Shown piece after piece: positions 1-7,211 of a DNA stretch of 11,527 nucleotides. Made by a program: the position numbers and the translations under genes. The DNA comes from Myxococcales bacterium (GTDB lineage Bacteria > Myxococcota > Polyangia > Fen-1088), in the NCBI GenBank assembly GCA_003153875.1, contig PMBY01000500.1, positions 1 through 11,527 of the forward strand, read 5' to 3'. The notes under the pieces were generated by a model, which was not told the DNA's origin, searched no databases, and saw nothing but the letters and a program-made list of their open reading frames with translations. Position 1 is the first letter of the stretch; each line of letters opens with the position of its first letter.

Positions 1-383
1 GTCGTTCCGCTCGTGCCGCCGCTCCCGCCAAGCGGGACATCAGGCAACGCATCGGCTCCCGTCGTGGTTGGTGCATCGGCTGCTACCAGGCCTCCATCCG
101 TTCCGATCGCGCCGCCTGTGCCGCCCGTGGCAGTCCCAGTGTCCGGACCCGTTCCGCCGTTTGCCAGGGTATCGGCACCAAGATCGGGAGACATCGGCGT
201 ACTAGAATCGGGATGGGACGAGGCGGTATCTCCGGCGTCGTGGCTAGCACCTGAGTCTCCACCTGCAGCCCCACCCACGGCCGCTGCGGCGTCGTGACTC
301 GTCCGAGCTGGAAAGGGATCGATCGTGCAAGCGACCGCCGCCGGCGCCAGGATCACAATCGCGAGCAAACGAGCGTCCGACAT
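1..383 (-). CDS. Lipoprotein, N-terminal part (second paralogue of the PPC lipoprotein; cut by window edge)
   Basis: The reading frame is open from an ATG at 381-383 to the left edge of the window (127 codons, no stop), so only the N-terminus is seen. It begins MSDARLLAIVILAPAAVAC, a short lipoprotein signal peptide with lipobox A-V-A-C and lipidated Cys19. A low-complexity Asp/Ser/Gly/Thr-rich linker follows. The first ~30 residues and the PDSS..P..DLG stretch match the lipoprotein at 4795-6150, so the two are paralogues. The start overlaps the upstream PEGA-fragment stop as TGATG, and a Shine-Dalgarno GGAGGG (392-397) lies 8 nt before the ATG. Translational coupling is therefore likely. The C-terminal domains lie outside the window; by analogy they could be a Cys-rich repeat and a PPC domain, but that is inference. 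Confidence 0.8.
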   Translation of the reverse strand, partial: MSDARLLAIVILAPAAVACTIDPFPARTSHDAAAAVGGAAGGDSGASHDAGDTASSHPDSSTPMSPDLGADTLANGGTGPDTGTATGGTGGAIGTDGGLVAADAPTTTGADALPDVPLGGSGGTSGT

Positions 384-730
384 CACCAAATCCCTCCTGC
401 ATTTAGGCCAGCAAATCCAGGGCCAACTGCCGGCATCAGGTACGCGTGCGTGTCTGCGGTGGCGGGTTGGCCATCCGGCGCACCGACGAAGTACAGCACC
501 ACGCCCAGCGCCGCCAGAACCCCGCCGGCAACGAAGGCGACGTTTCCGGCGGTCGCGTAGTCCTTCGCTTGGCCTTGTAGCTGCTGCGCTTTGCTGTCGA
601 AATACTGGTTCCAGTTGGTCACTGCATCGTCCTGCCGGCTCTTCGCGACCGACCAGCACACCGCCCCGGCCACCATGCCCGCCACTCCAGCGGCACTGCT
701 CGCGATTCCGGCGATGCGCAAGTTGCTCAT
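383..730 (-). pseudogene. 5'-truncated TPR/PEGA paralogue (C-terminal membrane module only)
   Basis: This 115-codon frame from an in-frame ATG (728-730) matches only the last third of the PEGA proteins at 6150-7205 and 10211-11239. It carries two hydrophobic segments (after MSNLRIAG, and around YATAGNVAFVAGGV) separated by a polar loop with NWNQYFDSKAQQLQGQA, then the conserved ending GPGFAGLNAGG-I-W. Nucleotide identity with 6150-6500 is high, about 90% by eye. The signal peptide, TPR region and PEGA domain are all missing: homology stops at about 740-748, right beside the stop of the neighbouring lipoprotein gene (750-752). The remaining frame is intact and no strong Shine-Dalgarno precedes the ATG. 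It may be a decaying fragment, or it may persist because its last codons carry the ribosome site for the next lipoprotein. Whether the small two-pass protein is made is unknown. Confidence 0.75.
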
Positions 731-749
731 CGATTTTGGTTTCGTGGGT

Positions 750-2777
750 CTACTTTGGCAGGGATGCCTTCGCCGAAGAGGCGTCAATTTCGTAGACGTA
801 ATACCGTGGCGTAGCAAACGGGTCGTCTGGGCTAAGCCCCCACAAGTGATCGGATGCTCCCCATGAAATGGCCTCCACGTCCGACACTGGTGACGAGAAA
901 GTGTTGATCACGCGGCCGCTCGTGTCCAAAGCTGCAAAGACCGTCTTGTTCCGCATCCCATTTGAGCTGTAGGTAATCCAGAAGTGCGCGCCATCCCAAT
1001 CCAAACCGGCCACGTTTTGCGCGAACGAGAAAGTTCCGGAGAGCACCGTGCCCGCGGTGCTGAGCTGAAAGACCTTGTACTGGTTTGCGAGCCAGAGATT
1101 CTGGCCGTCCCAAGCGAGGTCATCATTGATTCCCCCGCCGCTTACGGTTGCCGGCGACTTGAAGCTGCCTATCGTGGTGTACGAATTATCTGCAATCGTG
1201 AAATGAGCAATTGTCCAATCGTGATGCCAGAAGGCGGCGCCGTCCCACACGATGCCTTGGCCTGGGCCTACTGAGATCGAGTTCACGAGATTGCCTTGAG
1301 TGTCCATTTCGAAGAGCGTTGCCGAAGCGGACACCCAAATGTGCGATCCATCCCACGCGATACCCTGCGGACTCTGACCGGGACCGGCAAAGGACTGAAC
1401 GAGGCGAAGAGACGCGCCGACAGATGACCCATCCGCGCCATCCGCGTCGGAGTCGCTGACTCCACTCGCATCTCTAGCAGCAGGACTACCGAAACCGCCC
1501 GCCCCCCCGGATCCGCCGACACTGCCACCTGCCCCCCCAGCGCCACCCGCGCCAGCGCCACCCGCGCCAGCGCCGCCAGTCGCAGAGCCTCCTTGGCCCC
1601 CAGCCCCCGCACCACCTGGACCTGGTATGTCGGGATGGGGAGTGCCCGGTGTCCAGATGGCGATGTCATCGAAGTACGTCGGGTTCAGCCCGCCGCTGAT
1701 ATAGAAAGCGTTGATGGGCTGCGATCCATCGAAGGGCACCGTGGCGCGCAGCGGAGCCCCCTGGTCGGGGCCCGCGAACACCGAAATCTGGCCTGCGCAG
1801 AAGTCGAGTTCTAGGCGCACGTAGTTGTGAACCGCGGATCCCCCGTTGGACTTGCCGTAGTCGAGTTCATTCCAGACCTCACGTGTGGTTGCAACCCCAG
1901 GCGCCGCCAGGAGGAGACTATGGTCGCTTCCCGAAACACCGATCATGGGTTTGAGATCGAACTTTGAAGCCGCCCAACCCAGGCCGAACTCGGCGAAGTC
2001 CTCGTAGACATAGTAGCCGTCAGGCGTGTACCAGAGTTCGACCACCAACTGCAAGGGACGCGTTGGGAAATCCAGCTTGACGTACTCGACTTGAGTGCTG
2101 ATCGTGTACGAATCGGTCCTGTAGTTGTGCGCGCCTGTCTTCACCCAGGTTGTAGAGACGATGCCGTCTCGCCCCTCGTTCGCGCGAATCCAGGGGGAGC
2201 CCGATGCGCCGTTGAGCAAGCCGGCCGGATAGGACTCGAATCCTTCTGCGAAGGCGAACGTGGGGTTCCCGAGAGTGCAGTTGAGCGGCGCAGATGCGTC
2301 CGCAGGTCCAGGGACGTCGGCGGAAGCATCAGTCGTGGCCGGTGCGTCCTGCTGAATCGCGCCTCCATCCCTGCCGCCGCTGCCGGGCGCGTCCTTCAGA
2401 GTCGCACTTCCATCCACGCCGCCCGCGTCTGCGGTACCAGTCGCAGAGCCTCCTTGACTCGTGGCCCCTGCCACATCAGCCATCGGTGCCCCGCCCGCTA
2501 TGCTGCCCACTCCTGATGACGACGAATCGCCACCAGTTCCAGCCGCCGCATCTTCTTGGCCCGTAGCTCCCGCGGCACCACCCGTCGGTGTCCCTGGTCC
2601 CGTGTCCCCGCCGTTCGAGGCCGTGAGGTCGGCGCTCTGACCACCTGCTGCTGAACCGCCGCTGGCACTGATGCCACCCGACGCCTGGCTTCCGCTTGAA
2701 TTCCCTTTGCCTCCACAGCCCGACAGGATGACGGCCGCTAACCCGGCCCAAGCGACAAACGAGAATAGAGTCTTCAT
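750..2777 (-). CDS. Lipoprotein with predicted jelly-roll domain and beta-propeller
   Basis: A 675-residue predicted lipoprotein. The signal peptide MKTLFSFVAWAGLAAVILSGC has lipobox L-S-G-C (Cys21). Residues 22-165 form a Gly/Ser/Ala/Asp-rich linker. Residues 167-380 look like an all-beta, concanavalin/LamG-like sugar-binding fold (F-E-S-Y-P near the start, Y-F-D-D-I-A-I-W at the end). A Gly-Ala repeat linker spans 383-450. Residues 454-668 carry about five repeats with a W-D-G-x-x-(I/F/L)-W motif (IAWDGSHIW, IVWDGAAFW, LAWDGQNLW, LDWDGAHFW and a weaker ISWGASDHLW), typical of NHL- or cyclotransferase-like propellers. The ATG at 2775-2777 is chosen because AAGGA lies 8-9 nt upstream and the same start is conserved in the gene at 2860-4755. 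No catalytic motif is recognised; surface binding or adhesion is an inference. The stop abuts a recombination joint, so the natural C-terminus could have been longer. Confidence 0.85.
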   Translation of the reverse strand: MKTLFSFVAWAGLAAVILSGCGGKGNSSGSQASGGISASGGSAAGGQSADLTASNGGDTGPGTPTGGAAGATGQEDAAAGTGGDSSSSGVGSIAGGAPMADVAGATSQGGSATGTADAGGVDGSATLKDAPGSGGRDGGAIQQDAPATTDASADVPGPADASAPLNCTLGNPTFAFAEGFESYPAGLLNGASGSPWIRANEGRDGIVSTTWVKTGAHNYRTDSYTISTQVEYVKLDFPTRPLQLVVELWYTPDGYYVYEDFAEFGLGWAASKFDLKPMIGVSGSDHSLLLAAPGVATTREVWNELDYGKSNGGSAVHNYVRLELDFCAGQISVFAGPDQGAPLRATVPFDGSQPINAFYISGGLNPTYFDDIAIWTPGTPHPDIPGPGGAGAGGQGGSATGGAGAGGAGAGGAGGAGGSVGGSGGAGGFGSPAARDASGVSDSDADGADGSSVGASLRLVQSFAGPGQSPQGIAWDGSHIWVSASATLFEMDTQGNLVNSISVGPGQGIVWDGAAFWHHDWTIAHFTIADNSYTTIGSFKSPATVSGGGINDDLAWDGQNLWLANQYKVFQLSTAGTVLSGTFSFAQNVAGLDWDGAHFWITYSSNGMRNKTVFAALDTSGRVINTFSSPVSDVEAISWGASDHLWGLSPDDPFATPRYYVYEIDASSAKASLPK

Positions 2778-2825
2778 TGCCAATGTCCTTTCTCCAGATC
2801 TTGTGACAGTCTCGATCTACGAATG
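2432..2825 (-). repeat. Duplicated lipoprotein leader module, copy 1 (partner 4419-4803)
   Basis: The first ~110 codons of this lipoprotein gene and the 5' leader out to CATTCGTAG match the region 4419-4803. The 40-bp leader between the ATG and the TAG aligns without any gap (2817 pairs with 4795). The protein domains downstream are unrelated. Confidence 0.75.
2786..2792 (-). promoter_or_regulatory. Shine-Dalgarno deciding the start of the jelly-roll/propeller lipoprotein
   Basis: On the minus strand GAAAGGA sits 8 nt before the ATG at 2775-2777. The identical arrangement at 4764-4770 before the RCC1 lipoprotein supports MKTLF as the real N-terminus of both proteins, rather than the upstream in-frame ATG codons. 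Confidence 0.7.
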
Positions 2826-2859
2826 CGCCATTCGGTGGGTCCCTGGCACTGCCCTCGCA

Positions 2860-4755
2860 CTACCCTCTTTGGGGCGGTGACGTGCATAACCAACCTGAGG
2901 AGATGCCTGAGCAGAAGCAAGACATTGTGCCATAGAGACATGGGGGCCCCGTGTACGCACAGGCTGCGCCGGTCGCCGGAGGCGCTGCGGGGCAGCTGCC
3001 GGCGTCTGCGCTCGGAATCATGCCGCCATCGGGGCGGGTGAAGGTGGCGGTGGCGCTGCCGATGCTCGTCCTCGTGGCGGTGTTAGTGGTGGTGCTGGTG
3101 GCGGTGCCGCTGGTCCCAAGAGCTCGACAGACTGCGCCGCCGCTGGCACTTGTGTCGCAGTAGCCGAGCGTGCCGCATTCACCAGGCGACGTGCAGCGGC
3201 GCGGATCGCACATGTTCTGTTGATACGTGGTACCGTAACAAGGGCAGCCAAACGCATCACCGCACGGGTAAGTACCCTGACATACGGTTACAACCCGGCA
3301 GTTGTCGAAAGACGACTGGCACCCGCCCTGGGCACAGCCCCGCTCGCAACTCTCGCTCTTCCATTGTCCATCAACGCCGCAGGACGTTGCTACGATACCA
3401 TCGCATGAAGGAGATCCGGGACTGCAGACGCCCACACAGGAGCCGGCGACGCACGCCTGGCTGGCGCACGTTAAGATTGGCAGCCAAGTGCCATCTGCGC
3501 CGCAGACTGCCGGTTCCGTATGGCTGGCGCAGCCGTTTGCTCCAGGTACGCAGTTGGTCCCCCAGCAGGTCGGAGTCCCGTCATTGGCGAGTGCGCAGGT
3601 GTTGTTGGAGCCAGCCGACACCTGCAAGTAGCTTCCTGCCGGAGCGTCGCATTCAGTGTAGCCATTAGAGCCCCAGCAGGCAATGGTGCCGTCAGTGCGG
3701 AGGGCACAGTTGTGATTATAGCCAGCGGCTAGCTGAACAAATGTGCCTGCGGGCGCGTCCATCTGGCCCCATCCATTTGATCCCCAGCAGACGATAACAG
3801 CGTCTTTCGCGAGCGCGCAGGTGTGACCGTAGCCGGCCGACACCTGCGAGTAGCTTCCTGCCGGAGCGTTGGTAGCTCCGTCCACCGTCCGGCCCCAACA
3901 CGCTACTGTACCATCATCCCTGATCGCGCAGGTGTGCTCGTAGCCGGCCGACACCTGCGAGTAGCTTCCTACCGGAGCGTCGGTTTGGCCGTAGTCGTTC
4001 CAGCCCCAGCAGGCGATCGTACCGTCGGTTCGGACACCACAGGTGTGGTAGTCTCCTGCGGACACCTGGGAGAATGTCCCGGTTGGCGCGTTGATCTGGC
4101 CGCTTGAGTTGTAGCCCCAGCAGGCAATCGTGCCGTCAATCCGCAGCGCGCATGCATGGCTGTCTCCCGCCGACACATGGGAGAATGTTCCAGTCGGTGC
4201 ATTGTTGATGTCGACGTCCAGGCGAAAACAGTTGCCGTCGCTGAGCCTAACGCACGTGCCGTTGCTGTTCGCAACAAAAACCAGCTTGGGGGGACCCCAG
4301 CAGGCAATCGTGCCATCGGTTCGTACGCCACAGGTGAAGCCATTTCCCGCGTCGATTTGTTTGAATGCGCCCGACCACGCGCCGCTGGCCCCACCTGTGC
4401 CGCCCGCACCAGCGCCGCCGTTCGCAGCACCCCCTTGACCCGTGGCTCCCGCGCCACCAGATGTTGGTGCCCCGCCAGCCGTGCTGCCTCCTCCTGCTGA
4501 GGACGAATCGCCACCAGGTCCAGTCGCCGCATCTTCTTGACCCGTGGCCCCGGCGGCACCCGTCGGTGTCCCTGCTCCCGTGTCCCCGCCGTTCGGGGCC
4601 GTCACGTCGGCGCTCTGACCGCCTGCTGCTGAACCGCCGCTGGCACCGATGCCACCCGACGCCTGGATTCCGCTTGAATTCCCTTTGCTGCCACAGCCCG
4701 ACAGGATTACGGCCGCCAATCCGGCCCAACCGACAAACGAGAATAGAGTCTTCAT
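2860..4755 (-). CDS. Lipoprotein with seven short RCC1-like repeats and Cys-rich C-terminus
   Basis: A 631-residue predicted lipoprotein. The signal peptide ends L-S-G-C (Cys21) and nearly matches that of the gene at 750-2777. Residues 22-127 are a Gly/Ala/Ser linker. Residues 129-402 hold seven repeats of about 37 residues with the pattern G-(T/S)-(F/Y)-x-Q-V-S-A-G-x-x-H-T-C-A-x-x-x-D-G-T-I-A-C-W-G. These are short RCC1-type repeats (alpha-tubulin-suppressor class), enough for one seven-bladed propeller, with two Cys per blade that could pair. The first repeat has a ~33-residue insertion with two extra Cys. Residues 402-545 are Cys-rich, 548-575 are a Ser/Thr-rich spacer, and 588-624 form a small Cys motif ending in G-W-L-C. 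The start at 4753-4755 has GAAAGGA 8 nt upstream. Envelope display and a ligand-binding role are inferred; no enzyme motif is visible. Confidence 0.87.
   Translation of the reverse strand: MKTLFSFVGWAGLAAVILSGCGSKGNSSGIQASGGIGASGGSAAGGQSADVTAPNGGDTGAGTPTGAAGATGQEDAATGPGGDSSSAGGGSTAGGAPTSGGAGATGQGGAANGGAGAGGTGGASGAWSGAFKQIDAGNGFTCGVRTDGTIACWGPPKLVFVANSNGTCVRLSDGNCFRLDVDINNAPTGTFSHVSAGDSHACALRIDGTIACWGYNSSGQINAPTGTFSQVSAGDYHTCGVRTDGTIACWGWNDYGQTDAPVGSYSQVSAGYEHTCAIRDDGTVACWGRTVDGATNAPAGSYSQVSAGYGHTCALAKDAVIVCWGSNGWGQMDAPAGTFVQLAAGYNHNCALRTDGTIACWGSNGYTECDAPAGSYLQVSAGSNNTCALANDGTPTCWGTNCVPGANGCASHTEPAVCGADGTWLPILTCASQACVAGSCVGVCSPGSPSCDGIVATSCGVDGQWKSESCERGCAQGGCQSSFDNCRVVTVCQGTYPCGDAFGCPCYGTTYQQNMCDPRRCTSPGECGTLGYCDTSASGGAVCRALGTSGTATSTTTNTATRTSIGSATATFTRPDGGMIPSADAGSCPAAPPATGAACAYTGPPCLYGTMSCFCSGISSGWLCTSPPQRG
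3550..4371 (-). repeat. Tandem RCC1-like coding repeats (seven units)
   Basis: Units of about 111 bp encode blades ending in D-G-T-x-A-C-W-G. The units stay similar at nucleotide level (recurrent cagcaggc(a/g)atcgt(g/a)ccgtc on the plus strand), so they probably arose by recent internal duplication. The first unit is longer because of its insertion. Confidence 0.75.
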
Positions 4756-4803
4756 TGCCAATGTCCTTTCACCGAATCTTCTGAGCATCTCGGTCTACGA
4801 ATG
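4419..4803 (-). repeat. Duplicated lipoprotein leader module, copy 2 (partner 2432-2825)
   Basis: This is the matching copy of the MKTLFSF signal peptide, Gly/Ser linker and 40-bp untranslated leader. Here the shared CATTCGTAG is the actual last codons and stop of the PPC lipoprotein. At 2817-2825 the same nine bases follow the RCC1 gene without being part of a PPC gene. Confidence 0.75.
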
Positions 4804-6150
4804 GGGAAATCTTATGTGCAACAGGTAGCGCGAAATCGGTTGCGCAATCGACGAGCTCACGGCCACGTAGACCGTCTCGCCTGCCGCAACCGACACCATC
4901 GCGTACGAGCAATAGAAGGCCCGAGCCCCGTCATCGTCGCTTGCGATGACTTCTCCGGTGCTCTTGAGAACCTGCATGAACGTGTCGACCCCGCACGACC
5001 CGACGGTCTCGCCGTGGGTTTCGAATTCGATGGCAATCGAGCCTGCGACCGGGTTGCGAACTGCGAACAGGTCGACGTCAGCGGATTGCGAGATGGACGC
5101 GGAGATCAGCGCGTCTTGCGTGTAGGGGCCGTTGGCCGTCGCAATCGAGTTGTTCGGTTCGGTCTCTGCGACCGGGTAGAGCTGGCATTGTTCCGAGCAA
5201 CCGGCGGTCGGCAGTGGGCTGCCTGGGTCGCAAGTCTCGGGCCACTGCAACACGCCGTCGCCACACACGACCTTCTGGGCACTCCAAGAAATGATCGAGG
5301 ATGAGTTGCACCCAGTTGCCGAGTAGGAGATGTTGACCGTGCCGGTGGCGGTCGTGCCGGAACCGAACTGGCCAGCAAGCGTGTAGCTGACGGGGTTGCC
5401 GGACACGGGGCCCTTGGTGAATGTGGCTGCCGACGTGATCGGTGCCGGGGTCCCGAACGTCGTCGTGGTATCCCCCGCAGGGCTGCAGGTGCTGGAGACC
5501 TTGGGCAACATCCAGTCGATAGTGAGCACAGTGACTGCGTTGGCGAACACGCGGAACGAGGCGAGCTTGTTCTGGTTCGTGAGGCCTGCCCGGAATCCCG
5601 AGTAGTCTACGGGACCGCTGCCACCTGCCCCGGCCTGACTGGCTCCACCGGTTCCGTTGCCCCCTTGGGCGCCGCCCGTGCTGCTGGCGCCGCCGGCCGC
5701 GCTGACGCCGCCTGTGCCAAGTGTTCCGCCCGTCGCAATGGGACTGCTTATGCTGGGTGTACCGCCCGTCGTACTGGCGCCTCCTGCGCTGCTTGCTCCG
5801 CCCGTGCCGCCGGCTGTGACGGCGCCGCCTGTGCTGCTTGCCCCGCCTGCGCTACGTGCTCCGCCCGTGCCACCGGTTGTAATGGCGCCGCCTGTACCAC
5901 TTGCCCAGTCTTTGCTGCTTGCTCCGCCTCCGCCACTTGCGCCGCCTGTACCTGCGTCGGTGCTAGGGCCTGTGCCGCTGTCCACTGGGGCCGTGGAACC
6001 AAGATCGGAAACCATCGGGCTGCTAGAATCGGGCTGCGCAGCAGCGGTATTCGCGGCGTCGCGATTCGTTCGCGCCGGAAAGGGATCGATCGTGCAGGCG
6101 ACAGCCGTCGTCGCCAAGAACGCAATCGCGAGCAAACGAGCGTTCAACAT
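4795..6150 (-). CDS. Lipoprotein with Myxococcus-type Cys-rich motif and PPC domain
   Basis: A 451-residue predicted lipoprotein: MLNARLLAIAFLATTAVAC has lipobox A-V-A-C (Cys19). A Gly/Ala/Ser/Thr linker fills residues 55-180. Residues 181-293 look like a small beta-rich domain containing a Cys pair (C222, C281). Residues 296-323 (CGDGVLQWPETCD...GCSEQCQL) match the Myxococcus cysteine-rich (DUF4215-like) repeat. Residues 329-448 fit a pre-peptidase C-terminal (PPC) beta-sandwich: E-T-E-P-N-N-S, then A-D-V-D-L-F, then S-D-D-D-G. No peptidase domain is present, so PPC probably acts as a surface or binding module. The ATG at 6148-6150 overlaps the PEGA stop (TGATG) and has GGAGGG (6159-6164) 8 nt upstream; the in-frame ATG two codons earlier is less well placed. 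The gene ends 39 bp before the RCC1 lipoprotein. Confidence 0.88.
   Translation of the reverse strand: MLNARLLAIAFLATTAVACTIDPFPARTNRDAANTAAAQPDSSSPMVSDLGSTAPVDSGTGPSTDAGTGGASGGGGASSKDWASGTGGAITTGGTGGARSAGGASSTGGAVTAGGTGGASSAGGASTTGGTPSISSPIATGGTLGTGGVSAAGGASSTGGAQGGNGTGGASQAGAGGSGPVDYSGFRAGLTNQNKLASFRVFANAVTVLTIDWMLPKVSSTCSPAGDTTTTFGTPAPITSAATFTKGPVSGNPVSYTLAGQFGSGTTATGTVNISYSATGCNSSSIISWSAQKVVCGDGVLQWPETCDPGSPLPTAGCSEQCQLYPVAETEPNNSIATANGPYTQDALISASISQSADVDLFAVRNPVAGSIAIEFETHGETVGSCGVDTFMQVLKSTGEVIASDDDGARAFYCSYAMVSVAAGETVYVAVSSSIAQPISRYLLHIRFPHS
5786..5911 (-). repeat. Two 63-bp tandem repeats in the Gly-rich linker
   Basis: Bases 5786-5848 and 5849-5911 are imperfect direct copies of a 63-bp unit that keeps the frame and encodes a 21-residue GGA.SAGGAS.TGG-type block. 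A partial further copy continues to about 5950. Such in-frame repeats can change linker length by slippage or recombination. Confidence 0.7.
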
Positions 6151-7205
6151 CACCAAGTCCCTCCTGCATTTAGGCCAGCAAATCCAGGACCAACTGCCGG
6201 CATCAGGTACGCGTGCGTGTCAGGTATGGCGGCTTGCTCATCCGGCGCACCGACGAAGTACAGCACCACGCCCAGCGCCACCAGAACCCCGCCCGCAACG
6301 AAGGCGACGTTTCCGGCGGTCGCGTAGTTCTGTGCCTGTCCTTGTAGCTGCTGCGCCTTGCTGTCGAAATACTGGTTCCAGTTGGTCACTGCATCGTCGT
6401 GCCGGCTCTTCCCAAGCCCCCAGCACACTGCCCCAGCCACCATGCCCGCCACTCCAGCGGTACTGCTCGCGATTCCGGCGATGCGCAGGTTGCTGATCGA
6501 TTTTGGTTTCTGGTTCGGCTCAACCGCGGCGCTGACCACGGGCTCGCTCACCGTCGGTGCGACGACTGGCGGTGCCACCGGCGCGACCGGCGGCGGCGTC
6601 TGGACCACCGGTGCTACTGGAGGCGGTGGCGTTTCGACCACATGCTTGGCCAGCACCAGTTCCACAACCCGCCGGTCCTCGCCCGCCACGGTCACTTCTT
6701 TCTCCGCCGGATCGTAGCCCTCGGCCGAGGCTGCTATGGCGTGCGTCCCCACGCCCACGCGCACTGGAACTGCGATTGGCGCCTTGCCGATCTCCTTGCC
6801 GTCCAGACGAACCAGCGCTCCCTCGGGCAGGCTGCGGATATCGAGAGTGGCAATGCGGGCCTTCTGGCGTGCGATCTCTTGTGCCACCTCGGTGCGCCGA
6901 GCAGCGGGGATCTTCTTTCCCCCATCTGCCAAGTAGCGCTCGTAGGCATCCACTGCCTCAACCGGCTTGGCCAGCGAGACGAAGACCTGGCCGATGTTGT
7001 ACAGCACGGCAAAGTGATGGGTCAGATCGTAGGACCGCCGGAACTCGACGATGGCGCCTTCCGGTTGCCCGTCGTCGGCCAGTTCGAGCGCGCGATCAAA
7101 GTGCTTGCGTGCTTCTTCCTTGTCCCCGGCTTGGACGGCTTGCGGCGCCGCCAGGGCTCCCAGGACGATGACCAAGGACGCAGTTTGTTTCACTGTGCTT
7201 CGCAT
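6150..7205 (-). CDS. TPR/PEGA envelope protein (copy B)
   Basis: A 351-residue predicted protein. The signal peptide MRSTVKQTASLVIVLGALAA probably ends at A-V-Q-A (26). Residues 29-100 are TPR-like helices (HFAVLYNIGQVFVSLAKP, AYERYLADGG). A PEGA domain fills 120-187 (LPEGALVRLDGKEIGKAP ... AEGYDPAEKEVTV). A Pro/Val linker follows at 190-230, then two hydrophobic segments at ~240-263 and ~296-318, and a conserved tail GPGFAGLNAGGTW. The ATG at 7203-7205 is preferred over the in-frame GTG at 7215-7217 because GAGG (7212-7215) is then 6 nt upstream. PEGA domains are often found in extracytoplasmic or membrane proteins near Ser/Thr kinases in Myxococcota. Here the gene starts 30 bp after a kinase and couples to a lipoprotein. 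A role as envelope scaffold or kinase partner is inference. Confidence 0.87.
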   Translation of the reverse strand: MRSTVKQTASLVIVLGALAAPQAVQAGDKEEARKHFDRALELADDGQPEGAIVEFRRSYDLTHHFAVLYNIGQVFVSLAKPVEAVDAYERYLADGGKKIPAARRTEVAQEIARQKARIATLDIRSLPEGALVRLDGKEIGKAPIAVPVRVGVGTHAIAASAEGYDPAEKEVTVAGEDRRVVELVLAKHVVETPPPPVAPVVQTPPPVAPVAPPVVAPTVSEPVVSAAVEPNQKPKSISNLRIAGIASSTAGVAGMVAGAVCWGLGKSRHDDAVTNWNQYFDSKAQQLQGQAQNYATAGNVAFVAGGVLVALGVVLYFVGAPDEQAAIPDTHAYLMPAVGPGFAGLNAGGTW

Positions 7206-7211
7206 TCCGAA

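Noticed and set aside
383..817. Longer start at 817 for the truncated PEGA frame
   Set aside because: Upstream of about 748 this frame is out of frame with, and inside, the propeller lipoprotein gene; the extra residues have no similarity to PEGA proteins.
2844..2859. Plus-strand TGGCAC-N5-TCGCA, near sigma-54 consensus
   Set aside because: The spacing is right, but it points into the antisense of the RCC1 lipoprotein with no plus-strand gene downstream; a chance match is more likely, though an antisense transcript cannot be excluded.
5640..5960. Regular repeats resembling a CRISPR-like array
   Set aside because: The units are contiguous, imperfect, keep reading frame, have no unique spacers, and encode a Gly-rich linker; no cas gene is nearby.
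4795..6150. Peptidase function for the PPC lipoprotein
   Set aside because: PPC domains often accompany peptidases, but no protease domain or catalytic motif is present in the 451 residues.
5657..6496. 279-codon plus-strand frame rich in Pro/Ala/Leu
   Set aside because: It is the antisense reading of the Gly/Ala/Thr linker and signal peptide of the PPC lipoprotein and of the end of PEGA copy B; the apparent repeats are those of the real gene.
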